The notes beneath the pieces were generated by a model, which saw nothing but the letters and a program-made list of their open reading frames with translations, did not search any database and was not told the DNA's origin. A stretch of DNA of 32,194 nt from an uncultured Collinsella sp. GTDB taxonomy: Bacteria > Actinomycetota > Coriobacteriia > Coriobacteriales > Coriobacteriaceae. Shown in pieces: positions 24,962 through 32,194 of the stretch. The number at the start of each line of letters is the position of its first letter. The stretch's first letter is position 1. The stretch is taken from positions 1 through 32,194 of the forward strand of contig URKG01000024.1 of assembly GCA_900548265.1 (NCBI GenBank), in the 5' to 3' direction. The translations under genes and the position numbers were made by a program.

Positions 24962-26266
24962 CTAATGGCGGGCACGCATCCTCGCCAAACGTACCATGGC
25001 GAGCGCAAAACCCACAGCGGCCACAGCCATAAGCACGTAGAACACCGAGCGAAAGCCGAATAGGAATACATCCGGACGGCCTACAACAAAACTGGTCACG
25101 GCCTCGCCCATCGCCACGCTCATCTGCCCATAGAGGATATGCGAACCCGCCGTAATACCCAGCGCCATGCCCGCATAGCGCGCCAAGCTGCCCAAGCTAC
25201 CTGCAAAGCCAAGTGCCTCGCGCGGAGCCGAGCCCATATACAACGAGTTGTTGGGGCTCTGGAAAATCGACGTACCGCATGACATAAATGCGACGCAGCA
25301 CACGATCACAGGGATAGAAGAGTGCTCGTCGAGCGTGCTTACCGCAAAGAGGCCGCACACGTACACGCCCAGGCCGACCGCCGTGGGGCCCTCGCAGCCA
25401 ACACGGTCCGAAACCGTACCCGAAAGCGGGCCGATAAAGGCATTCACCATCGGCAGCGCCAAAAACAGCAGGCCCGAAACGTCAGACCCAAACCCATGCG
25501 CGTCCTGAAAATAGAACGGCAGGATAAACTCGGATGCGCCAATGCCAACGAACACGATGAGCATGCAGGCAAGGTTGATAGTGAAGGCCGAATTTGCAAA
25601 GCAACGACGAGCGGCCTCGATCAGGGACATGGGGCGCTCGCCGGCCTCCGGCTTAACATGCGGCAGCGTGTAGAGCCCCACGATAAACGAGATTACGCCA
25701 ATAGGCAGGTTGATGAGGAAGATACTCTCCCAGGGAAAGCTTGCCACCAGCATGCCGCCGAGCACGGGGCCACACATCATGCCGAGGGCCACGAAGGTCG
25801 CGAGAATACCCATGGCACGGCCTCGTTCGCGCGCCGGAAACGACTCGGTGATGATACCCATGTTGTTAGCCATGGCCGCCGCGCAACCTATGCCCTGAAC
25901 AATGCGTGCCAGGATAAGAACCTCGAGCGAGGCCGAAAGGCCGCACAGCAGCGAACCAACCGAAAAGACGATGACGCCCAGCTGGAACACATTCACCTTG
26001 CCGCGCACGTCGCCCAGACGGCCAAACGGCAACATAGCCACGCATGTCGCAAGCAGGTACACCGAGCTCACCAGTTGAATGCGGTCGAGGCCCACGCCCA
26101 GCTCCTTTTGCATCACGGGCAGCGCCACGGTCACGACGGTCGAATCCAGACACACCATAAACGTCATGATGAGCACGGTAAACAGAACCGCCCATTTGTT
26201 CTTGCCATGGGTGTCGCCCTCTAGAGCAATGTGCTCGCGGCGCAGCTGCTCTGCAGTTTTCTCCAT
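24962..26266 (-). CDS. MFS transporter, EmrB/QacA (DHA2)-like
   Basis: A 434-residue integral membrane protein with about twelve hydrophobic segments. LDSTVVTVALPVMQKELG after the first helix is the DHA2 signature, followed by LPFGRLGDVRGK (motif A) and ARIVQGIGCAAAMANNMGII. This group exports drugs or other hydrophobic compounds using the proton gradient; the substrate is not predictable. The start at 26266 (MEKTAEQ) has AAAGGA 5 nt upstream. The next ATG upstream overlaps that site, and the longer open frame crosses the upstream terminator. It lies downstream of the metY-like gene but beyond that gene's terminator, so it is probably expressed independently. Confidence 0.87.
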   Translation of the reverse strand: MEKTAEQLRREHIALEGDTHGKNKWAVLFTVLIMTFMVCLDSTVVTVALPVMQKELGVGLDRIQLVSSVYLLATCVAMLPFGRLGDVRGKVNVFQLGVIVFSVGSLLCGLSASLEVLILARIVQGIGCAAAMANNMGIITESFPARERGRAMGILATFVALGMMCGPVLGGMLVASFPWESIFLINLPIGVISFIVGLYTLPHVKPEAGERPMSLIEAARRCFANSAFTINLACMLIVFVGIGASEFILPFYFQDAHGFGSDVSGLLFLALPMVNAFIGPLSGTVSDRVGCEGPTAVGLGVYVCGLFAVSTLDEHSSIPVIVCCVAFMSCGTSIFQSPNNSLYMGSAPREALGFAGSLGSLARYAGMALGITAGSHILYGQMSVAMGEAVTSFVVGRPDVFLFGFRSVFYVLMAVAAVGFALAMVRLARMRARH

Positions 26267-26292
26267 ATCCATCCTTTCGAGTGGCCTAACGC

Positions 26293-26341
26293 AAAAAAAC
26301 GGGGCCCCGATCGCCTGCAAACAGCCGCGATTGGGGTCCCG
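26293..26341 (-). terminator. Rho-independent terminator of the metY-like gene
   Basis: A 15-bp stem with two G-U pairs (26327-26341 with 26300-26314), 12-nt loop, then TTTTTTT on the minus strand. Confidence 0.88.
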
Positions 26342-26409
26342 CCTACGGAATCGGAACGAAAGGTCACCGAAGCTTTCTGCCAGCATCGGCGCCTTATGCG
26401 AACGCTAAC

Positions 26410-27693
26410 CTAGCACTGCTCAAGCGCCTGCTCAAGATCGGCAATCAGATCAGCCGTGTCCTCGAGGCCGCACGACAGGCGCACCATGTCGGCGGAGATG
26501 CCACAGGCAATGAGCTCCTCATCGTTCATCTGGCGGTGCGTGGCATTAGCGGGATGCAGGCAGCAAGTGCGGGCGTCGGCCACATGCGTGGCGATCTGGG
26601 CGAGCTTAAGGCTCTTCATAAAGGTCTCGGCAGCCGCGCGACCACCGTTAAAGCCAAAGCTCACGACGCCGCAGGTACCGTTGGGCATGTACTTCTGAGC
26701 CAGGTCATAGTACTTGTCGCCCTCCAGGCCCGGATAGCTCACGAAGCGCACCTTGGGATGGCTCTGCAGGAACTTGGCAACGGCCAGGCCGTTCTCGCAA
26801 TGACGCGGCATGCGCACATGCAGGCTCTCGAGCGAGCTGTTCAAGAAAAACGCCGCCTGCGGGTTCTGCATGGGGCCGAGGTCGCGCATGAGCTGAGCGG
26901 TTGCCTTGGTAATGAAGGCGCCCTCACGACCGAACTTCTCGGCATAGGTCACGCCGTGGTAGCTCTCGTCGGGCGTGGTAAGACCCGGGAACTTGTCCGC
27001 ATGGGCCATCCAGTCAAACTGGCCGTGGTCGACGATCACGCCGCCCAGGTAGGCAGCATGTCCATCCATGTACTTGGTGGTGGAGTGCGTGACGATGTCG
27101 GTGCCCCACTCAAAGGGACGGCACATCACGGGAGTCGGGAAGGTGTTGTCGACCATCAGCGGCACGCCGTGGTCATGTGCGGCCTTGGCAAAGCGCTCAA
27201 TATCGAGCACGGCAAGGGCGGGGTTTGCGATCGTCTCGCCAAAGACGAGCTTTGTGTTGGGCTGAAAGGCAGCCTCCAGCTCCTCATCGGTGCAGTCGGG
27301 GGCGACGAACGTGCAGGTCACGCCCATGCGGCCCATGGTGTGGGCGAGCAGGTTATACGTACCGCCGTAAATGGCAGAGCTTGCGACCACGTGATCGCCG
27401 GCACCGGCAACGTTAAAGATCGCGAGGAAGTTCGCAGCCATGCCCGAACTCGTGAGCATCGCTGCGGCGCCGCCCTCCATCTCGCAGATCTTGGCGGCAA
27501 CCAAATCGCACGTGGGGTTCTGCAGACGGCTGTAGAAGTAGCCAGACTCCTCCAGGTCAAACAGCTTGCCCATGTGCTCGGACGTGTCGTACTTCCACGT
27601 GGTGGACTGGTAGATGGGCACCTGGCGCGGCTCCGCATCTCCCGGGTGATAGCCGCCCTGAACACATGTAGTGCCGATAGTCTGCTCGCTCAT
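26410..27693 (-). CDS. metY: O-acetylhomoserine sulfhydrylase-type PLP enzyme (Cys/Met metabolism family)
   Basis: A 427-residue cytosolic PLP enzyme that should join O-acetylhomoserine with sulfide (or methanethiol) to make homocysteine (or methionine). Start MSEQTIGTTCVQGGYHPG, phosphate-binding SSGMAANFLA (~82-91), VDNTFPTPV and the Schiff-base lysine K207 in THSTTKYMDGH identify the family. ADARTCCLHPANATHRQM near the C-terminus favours the sulfhydrylase branch over cystathionine gamma-synthase or lyase. The start at 27693 follows AAGGGAG. It is monocistronic with its own terminator. TTGAGA-17-TATCGT around 27735-27765 is a possible promoter; no SAM riboswitch was recognised. Confidence 0.88.
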   Translation of the reverse strand: MSEQTIGTTCVQGGYHPGDAEPRQVPIYQSTTWKYDTSEHMGKLFDLEESGYFYSRLQNPTCDLVAAKICEMEGGAAAMLTSSGMAANFLAIFNVAGAGDHVVASSAIYGGTYNLLAHTMGRMGVTCTFVAPDCTDEELEAAFQPNTKLVFGETIANPALAVLDIERFAKAAHDHGVPLMVDNTFPTPVMCRPFEWGTDIVTHSTTKYMDGHAAYLGGVIVDHGQFDWMAHADKFPGLTTPDESYHGVTYAEKFGREGAFITKATAQLMRDLGPMQNPQAAFFLNSSLESLHVRMPRHCENGLAVAKFLQSHPKVRFVSYPGLEGDKYYDLAQKYMPNGTCGVVSFGFNGGRAAAETFMKSLKLAQIATHVADARTCCLHPANATHRQMNDEELIACGISADMVRLSCGLEDTADLIADLEQALEQC

Positions 27694-27923
27694 ATCTAGC
27701 TCCCTTGCCTGGGTTACGTTTTATTCGGTTCACGATACCGCTACCCTGCACCCCTCTCAACCCATCCCCAAGGTAGGTTATGGGACAAATTGATTAGGGG
27801 TATTTATCTCAAGCCTTGGGCATTTGCTCGATAGATAAAAATGAGGCATACATGAAGCTCTCGATGATTACATGCCCCGTCACGGGTACCATAGGCGGGT
27901 ACACCGTAACCAAGGAGACAACG

Positions 27924-28370
27924 ATGAAGCAGATCGATACCACCCAGCTCGACACCGCCGCCTGCCAGGCTCAGGCTGCCGAATACCACGCCCGCGGCTT
28001 TAACTGCGCCCAGGCCGTCGCCTGCACGCTCGCACCTGCCGTCGGGCTCGACCCCCAGACCGCCTTTACCCTCACCGAGGGCTTTGGCGCCGGCATGGGC
28101 GGCATGACCGAAACTTGCGGCGCCATCTCGGGCGCCGTGGCCATCATGGGCTTTGTGATGAGCGACGGCATGGAAAACCCCAAGACCAAGGGCCAGACCT
28201 ACAAGCTGTCGCGCGAAATCGCCAAGCGTTTTGGCGAGAAGAACACGACGACCGTCTGCGGCACGCTCAAGGGCATCGGATCGGACAAGGGTCCGCTCCG
28301 CAGCTGCCCCGGCTGTATCGACGATGCCGTCGAGATCGCCTGCGATGTGCTAAAGCAGCTCGCCGAGTAA
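27924..28370 (+). CDS. C_GCAxxG_C_C family redox protein
   Basis: A 148-residue protein with eight cysteines (14, 28, 34, 65, 112, 128, 131, 140) in the pattern of the C_GCAxxG_C_C family: RGFNCAQAV, TCGAISGAV and SCPGC. The family is thought to be a redox or cluster-binding protein of anaerobes; its function is not established. The start at 27924 follows AAGGAG with 6-7 nt spacing. An in-frame ATG at 27852 with a weaker site would add 24 residues. It is transcribed divergently from the metY-like gene. The ~230-bp intergenic region includes a rough AT-rich inverted repeat (about 27803-27841). Confidence 0.85.
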   Translation: MKQIDTTQLDTAACQAQAAEYHARGFNCAQAVACTLAPAVGLDPQTAFTLTEGFGAGMGGMTETCGAISGAVAIMGFVMSDGMENPKTKGQTYKLSREIAKRFGEKNTTTVCGTLKGIGSDKGPLRSCPGCIDDAVEIACDVLKQLAE

Positions 28371-28383
28371 ACGGCAGCAACAG

Positions 28384-28435
28384 AAAAACGACGGCCGGCG
28401 CGCTTGGGATCCATCCAAAAGCACGCCGGCCGTCG
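28384..28435 (-). terminator. Rho-independent terminator of the yigZ-like gene
   Basis: Perfect 12-bp arms (28389-28400 and 28424-28435) with a 23-nt loop, followed by TTTTTC on the minus strand, 3 nt past the gene's stop. On the plus strand the same hairpin follows the C_GCAxxG_C_C gene but has no T-tract. Confidence 0.85.
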
Positions 28436-28438
28436 CCG

Positions 28439-29074
28439 TTAGAACTCTGCAAATTCGGGAGCGCCGACCTCAATCTCCTCACGCCCCGCCATAAGCTCGC
28501 GCATCTTAGCGCAAAACGGCTCCTGCTCCCCCGCTTTAAACACTAAATGAATCGTCACGGCATCCGCGTAATCAGTATCCGAAACCTTGGCACCCGAATC
28601 CTGCGCCAAACGAACCACCTGTTCGTACTGCGGATAGGCCACATGCACGTCAACAGGCACGACACTCGTCATCTCGACAATCTGCCCGGCCTCCTGAGCC
28701 GCGGCCACCGCCGCCTGCGTCGCCGCGGTATAGGCGCGCACCAAGCCACCAGGCCCCAACAGCGTGCCACCAAAATAGCGCGTCACTACGCAGCAAACAT
28801 TTTTGAGTTCCGCGCCACGCAACACCTCGAGCGTCGGCATACCGCTCGTGCGGCTCGGCTCACCATCATCGCTCTGGCGCTCACGTCCATCGACTAAAAT
28901 CCACGCGGGAACATTGTGTCGAGCGTCGTAATGACGCTTGCGAACCATCTCGATAAAGGCATTCGCCTCGTCCTCGGACTCAATATGGACCAGCTGGGCA
29001 ATAAACCGGCTCTTGCGGTCCACAAACTCGCCCGAAGCCTCAATATTCGATTGCAGAGTAAAATAGCTGTCCAA
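28439..29074 (-). CDS. YigZ/IMPACT family protein (UPF0029)
   Basis: A 211-residue protein of the IMPACT/YigZ family. The N-terminal domain has the family block KSRFIAQLVHIESEDEANAF, then SDDGEPSRTSGMPTLEVL and VVTRYFGGTLLGPGGLVRAYT. The C-terminal ~70 residues form the small ferredoxin-like YigZ domain. Members are linked to translation control in eukaryotes; the bacterial role is unclear. The start is a TTG: the one at 29074 has AGGGG at 5 nt, while the TTG one codon upstream (29077) is too close. It lies downstream of rnpB on the same strand. Confidence 0.85.
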   Translation of the reverse strand: MDSYFTLQSNIEASGEFVDRKSRFIAQLVHIESEDEANAFIEMVRKRHYDARHNVPAWILVDGRERQSDDGEPSRTSGMPTLEVLRGAELKNVCCVVTRYFGGTLLGPGGLVRAYTAATQAAVAAAQEAGQIVEMTSVVPVDVHVAYPQYEQVVRLAQDSGAKVSDTDYADAVTIHLVFKAGEQEPFCAKMRELMAGREEIEVGAPEFAEF

Positions 29075-29157
29075 CAAAGCCCCTCAACAACAAGCAAAGC
29101 AACAAACAGCCTCAATAATACGACAAACAACATATCGATTGTCAGGGTAACAAAAAT

Positions 29158-29518
29158 GCCAAGTGGGCCTATAAGCCGGGTTCTGTCGTGAACGGTCATT
29201 TATCTTGTCTGCACGTTACCGCGCAGCTCCACGCACGCTACCCGAACGCGGACCGGGCCGGCCCATAGCGTTCCTATTCGCGCTTGCTCCGGATGGGGCT
29301 TGCCAAGCCGCCGTGTTACCACGACGCTGGTGGTCTCTTACACCACCGTTTCAGCTTTTCCCTTTACGCCTTGCGGCGCAGGTGGGAGTCTTCTTTTCTG
29401 CGGCGCTTTCCGTCGGATCACTCCGCCCGGCCGTTAGCCGGCATCCCGCCCTCTGGAGCCCGGACTTTCCTCACGCGTGCTGCAAGCAGCACATCGCGCG
29501 ACCGTCTGGCCCACTCAG
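29158..29518 (-). ncRNA. rnpB: RNase P RNA, bacterial type A
   Basis: The catalytic RNA that removes tRNA 5' leaders. On the minus strand the conserved 5' core GAGGAAAGTCCGGGCTCC and the 3' core ACAGAACCCGGCTTATAGGCC are present. The ends pair as P1 (AGTGGGCC near 29515 with GGCCCACT at 29162-29169). Length is about 360 nt. After the 3' end, GCATTTTTG probably helps termination. Exact ends are estimates from P1 pairing. Confidence 0.95.
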
Positions 29519-29527
29519 CAGTGCAAG

Positions 29528-29554
29528 AGTGTAGCACACCGTTGCCGCAGGCAA
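29528..29554 (-). promoter_or_regulatory. Candidate rnpB promoter
   Basis: On the minus strand TTGCCT (29549-29554), a 15-nt spacer and TACACT (29528-29533) would start transcription within a few bases of the RNase P 5' end. The spacer is short. The rest of the gene-free stretch up to 29785 shows only a GC hairpin and a T-run (29687-29720) on the plus strand, and no believable ORF. Confidence 0.55.
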
Positions 29555-29785
29555 TGGCACAACGCAAGCGTTCGACACGATAAACCAAGAACCACGCCAT
29601 GCAGTACAATAGGGTTGTCGATGGGCAACGTCGTCAGTCGAGACGCGACCGCGCTCCGCACCCCTCCGTCTACTCGGTGCGCTCCCGCCTCCTCCCCGAG
29701 GCGGGATGTCGGCATTTTTTTCATGCACCGACAACCAAATAGCCTGTGGATGGCATGGGCAGCATCGTGCATCTCGGCACCAAAT

Positions 29786-29821
29786 GCAAAAAGGGACCCG
29801 TCCATTACGGACGGGTCCCTT
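29786..29821 (-). terminator. Rho-independent terminator of rpsA
   Basis: A perfect 13-bp stem (29791-29803 with 29809-29821), loop of 5 nt, then TTTGC on the minus strand with the stem itself ending in TT. It lies 24 nt past the rpsA stop. Confidence 0.9.
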
Positions 29822-29845
29822 AAAACAAGTGATCGTCAAACCGAT

Positions 29846-31012
29846 TTACTCGGCGTCGGTCTCCTCGTCCTTCTTCTCGGAAGGAAGCGGGGTAACCTCG
29901 ATCTCGACGCCCAGAGTCTCAGCAGCAGACTTCATGGACAGGGAGATACGACGACGGTCGAGGTCGATCTCCATGACCTTGACCTGAACCTTGTCGCCCA
30001 CGTGGGTGACCTGAGAAGGCTGATCGACGTGCTTGTTGGCCATCTCGGAGATGTGCACCAGGCCCTCGATGCCCTCGCCCAGATCGACGAAAGCGCCGAA
30101 CGGGACAAGCTTGGTCACAGTGCCCTCGACGATAGCGCCGACGGGGTACTTCTTGACCAGTGCGCGCCACGGATCCTCGGTGGTCTGCTTGAGACCCAGG
30201 GAGATGCGCTCGCGGTTGAGGTCGACGTCGAGAACCTCGACCTCGACCTCCTGGCCGACCTTGACAACCTCGGAAGGATGGTTGACGTGGTTCCAGGAAA
30301 GCTCGGAGATGTGGATGAGGCCGTCGATACCGCCGAGGTCAACGAAGGCGCCGAAGTCGACGATGGAGGAAACGGTGCCCTGGAGACGCATACCAGACTT
30401 GAGCTTGGACAGGATCTCGGAGCGCTCGGCCTTACGGGACTCCTCGAGAACGACGCGACGGGAGAGGACGACGTTGTTGCGGTTGCGGTCCATCTCGATG
30501 ACGCGAGCCTCGATGCGGGTGCCCATGTAGGAGGTGAGGTCCTTGACGCGACGGAGGTCGACGAGGGAAGCGGGCAGGAAGCCACGCAGGCCGATGTCGA
30601 GGATCAGGCCGCCCTTGACAACCTCGATAACCTCGCCCTCGACGTTCTCGCCGGAGTTGAACTTCTCCTCGATGCGGTTCCAAGCACGCTCGTACTCGGC
30701 ACGCTTCTTGGACAGGACCAGACGACCGTCCTTGTCCTCCTTCTGGAGAACCAGAGCCTCGATGGGATCACCGAGTGCAACGATGTCTGCAGGGTTAGCG
30801 TCCTTGCGGATGGACAGCTCGCGGACCGGGATAACGCCCTCGGACTTGAATCCGATGTCAACGAGCACCTCGTCATGCTCGATCTTAACGACAGTGCCGT
30901 TAACGAGATCGCCCTCATCAAAGTCGGTAATCGTACCGTCGATGAGGTTGTTCATCTCCTCCTCGTTGACATCGTCAAGAGAGAAAATGGACGAGTTCTG
31001 AATCTCACTCAA
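29846..31012 (-). CDS. rpsA: 30S ribosomal protein S1 (four S1 domains)
   Basis: A 388-residue RNA-binding protein with four S1 repeats at about residues 35-105, 120-188, 205-275 and 290-360. The last two contain the classic SIVDFGAFVDLGGIDGLIHISELSW and LVPFGAFVDLGEGIEGLVHISEM patterns. E. coli S1 has six repeats; four is usual in Actinobacteria. An acidic N-terminus (SLDDVNEEEMNN) and tail (KKDEETDAE) flank them. The start is TTG at 31012 with AAAGGGG 7 nt upstream. It helps bind mRNA to the 30S subunit. It appears monocistronic. Confidence 0.94.
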   Translation of the reverse strand: MSEIQNSSIFSLDDVNEEEMNNLIDGTITDFDEGDLVNGTVVKIEHDEVLVDIGFKSEGVIPVRELSIRKDANPADIVALGDPIEALVLQKEDKDGRLVLSKKRAEYERAWNRIEEKFNSGENVEGEVIEVVKGGLILDIGLRGFLPASLVDLRRVKDLTSYMGTRIEARVIEMDRNRNNVVLSRRVVLEESRKAERSEILSKLKSGMRLQGTVSSIVDFGAFVDLGGIDGLIHISELSWNHVNHPSEVVKVGQEVEVEVLDVDLNRERISLGLKQTTEDPWRALVKKYPVGAIVEGTVTKLVPFGAFVDLGEGIEGLVHISEMANKHVDQPSQVTHVGDKVQVKVMEIDLDRRRISLSMKSAAETLGVEIEVTPLPSEKKDEETDAE

Positions 31013-31327
31013 AGGTGGACCCCTTTCGAACTACGGGGCCCCGATTGCTAGGACCTACAGAAGGGTGCGACAAGCACACAACGTTTAGGAACACTCGGGA
31101 GCCGACAGATACTAATGTGACGCTTATGCAATCACGTTCGTATAGGTTACGGGGAAATGAGTTCGATTTCAAGCGTGAACTGCGATTTTTTACTCGTGTG
31201 GAGACTTTTTCGTAATCTTATGAACACACGTCTCCGCAACTTGACGATAACCAGCTAGGCATTCGGCTTTGGGGTAAAGTATCCGGAGCCAACGATTCTA
31301 GATCGATTTTTCGAGAAAGGTGCCCGC
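31013..31327. other. Gene-free divergent region between rpsA and HAD gene
   Basis: This 315-bp stretch must hold promoters for both divergent genes. TATACG on the minus strand near 31140 could be an rpsA -10, and TTGACG at 31239 with TAAAGT near 31277 are separate half-matches on the plus strand; none forms a clean pair. GGGGCCCC near 31036 is a short palindrome. I see no ORF with a ribosome site. Confidence 0.4.
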
Positions 31328-32086
31328 GTGCTCAAAGCAGTCGTTTTCGATATGGACGAGACGCTTCTCAGCATCAACCTCAACGCGTTCATCCTTCGCT
31401 ATTTTAAGGATGTCTCTTCGATGCTCGCGGATATCGGGCGCCGCAGCCGCGGTGGCACGATGGCACGCCTCGGCACCATCCTGGTCGACCTCAACGCCAA
31501 TCGCCGCAGCGGCACGGACAACCGCACCAATCTTGAGTTTTACCAAGAAGAGGTCGAGCGCCGATGCGGGATCCGCCTCTCCGATCCCCTCATCTACGAG
31601 GCGTTTACCTACTACGACCGCGAAGTTCTTCCGTACAAGAACGACGATGTCATTAACGCCCACGCCATGCCGGGCGCACACGCCGCGCTCCAGGCCGTAC
31701 AGGACGCAGGGCTGCGTTGCGCGCTCTTTACCAACCCCAGCTTTCCCCAGGGGGCCATCGAGTGCCGCATGGGTTGGGGCGACCTGGCCGACGCTCCCTT
31801 TGAGCTCGTCACGCACATGGGAAACACCACCCGCTGCAAGCCCGATGCCACCTACTATCTAGAGCAGCTTCAGGTGATGGGACTCGAGCCGCACGAGGTC
31901 CTTATGGTGGGCAACGATCCCAAACGCGACTTCCCGTCCCCCGATTGCGGCATCCAAACCGCCTTTGTGGGCCAAGGAAAACCGGGACGCGCCACCTGGC
32001 GCGGAACCATGGAAGATTTCGCCCACGACTTTAACGCCGTAATCGAGGCCTTCTACGAGCACCAAATAGCCGACGAACTATCGTAG
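31328..32086 (+). CDS. HAD-superfamily hydrolase
   Basis: A 252-residue haloacid-dehalogenase-fold phosphatase. The catalytic DxD is D8-M-D10 in VVFDMDETLLS. Motif II is LFTNPS, the motif III lysine lies in RCKPDATYY, and motif IV is MVGNDPKRDF. A helical cap occupies about residues 20-100. The substrate is unknown. The GTG start at 31328 follows AAAGG at a suitable distance. It is divergent from rpsA, and the right-hand REP-like copy begins 20 nt past its stop. Confidence 0.87.
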   Translation: MLKAVVFDMDETLLSINLNAFILRYFKDVSSMLADIGRRSRGGTMARLGTILVDLNANRRSGTDNRTNLEFYQEEVERRCGIRLSDPLIYEAFTYYDREVLPYKNDDVINAHAMPGAHAALQAVQDAGLRCALFTNPSFPQGAIECRMGWGDLADAPFELVTHMGNTTRCKPDATYYLEQLQVMGLEPHEVLMVGNDPKRDFPSPDCGIQTAFVGQGKPGRATWRGTMEDFAHDFNAVIEAFYEHQIADELS

Positions 32087-32105
32087 GCGCCAGAACATCT
32101 AGCGC

Positions 32106-32190
32106 AGTTGCGGTGAGATAGTTCCTGTTTGCCCCTCACGGGGGTGCGGACGATTTCTTGGACCGCGCCTAGGCGTATCCATGGAGTGGG
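32106..32190. repeat. REP-like element, right copy (inverted relative to left copy)
   Basis: Positions 32106-32130 carry the diverged hairpin arm (GTTGCGGTGAGATAG) and 32140-32190 an exact inverted copy of the 51-base core at 47-97. The window ends 4 nt later, so the element may be longer. With the left copy it frames about 32 kb of sequence. Confidence 0.75.
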
Positions 32191-32194
32191 TATG

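Noticed and set aside
29515..29805. 96-codon minus-strand ORF between rnpB and rpsA
   Set aside because: It overlaps the rpsA terminator and the rnpB promoter, has no recognisable domain and a composition unlike the neighbouring genes.
26300..31047. Shared GGGGCCCCGAT sequence at 26301 and 31036
   Set aside because: One is part of a terminator stem and the other is a short palindrome; the match is too short to call a repeat family.

Overview
The window reads as a chromosomal segment of a GC-rich, strictly anaerobic gut actinobacterium of the class Coriobacteriia, most likely Collinsella or a close relative. This is inferred from base composition, the type A RNase P RNA, the many anaerobic redox families and the gene set. 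No 16S gene is present to confirm it. No phage, insertion sequence or CRISPR array is visible. Mobile-looking DNA is limited to short REP-like palindromes and a 51-bp sequence present at both ends of the window in opposite orientation.

Layout. Positions 1-1822 hold a REP-like copy, a tRNA-Pro/tRNA-Gly pair with its own promoter and terminator, and a BrnQ branched-chain amino-acid carrier. From about 15.4 kb down to 1.9 kb, 13 genes plus a 22-codon leader ORF run on the minus strand with no convincing internal terminator. In transcription order they are: a double-cubane-cluster (DCCP-type) reductase, a complete peptide/nickel-type ABC importer (binding protein, two permeases, two ATPases), a second DCCP-type reductase, its ASKHA-type ATPase activator, a family 4 glycosyltransferase, SelD, YedF, a DUF3343 protein and a NifS-like aminotransferase. 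SelD is itself a selenoprotein: an in-frame UGA sits at its catalytic position (codon 17) and a SECIS-like hairpin follows it.

The 15.5-21 kb region is a molybdenum block: modA-modB-modC (molybdate import; ModB carries an unusual ~200-residue extracytoplasmic N-terminal domain) and moeA-mogA (molybdenum cofactor synthesis). Next to the SelD/YedF/DUF3343/NifS set, this suggests the cell matures selenium- and molybdenum-dependent enzymes such as selenium-dependent molybdenum hydroxylases or Sec-containing formate dehydrogenase. None of those enzymes is encoded here.

From 21.2 to 32.1 kb the content is mostly housekeeping: a CLC-family anion transporter and a diacylglycerol-kinase-like lipid kinase (plus strand), a small GGQ release-factor-like protein bracketed by two palindromes, xanthine phosphoribosyltransferase, an MFS exporter, an O-acetylhomoserine sulfhydrylase-type enzyme, a C_GCAxxG_C_C redox protein, a YigZ/IMPACT protein, the RNase P RNA, ribosomal protein S1 and a HAD hydrolase.

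The most interesting candidate system is the selenium/DCCP/ABC-importer gene string. The 8-nt overlap of the glycosyltransferase and selD genes raises the possibility of selenosugar chemistry, and two DCCP reductases with a single activator share the transcription unit with a selenophosphate module.
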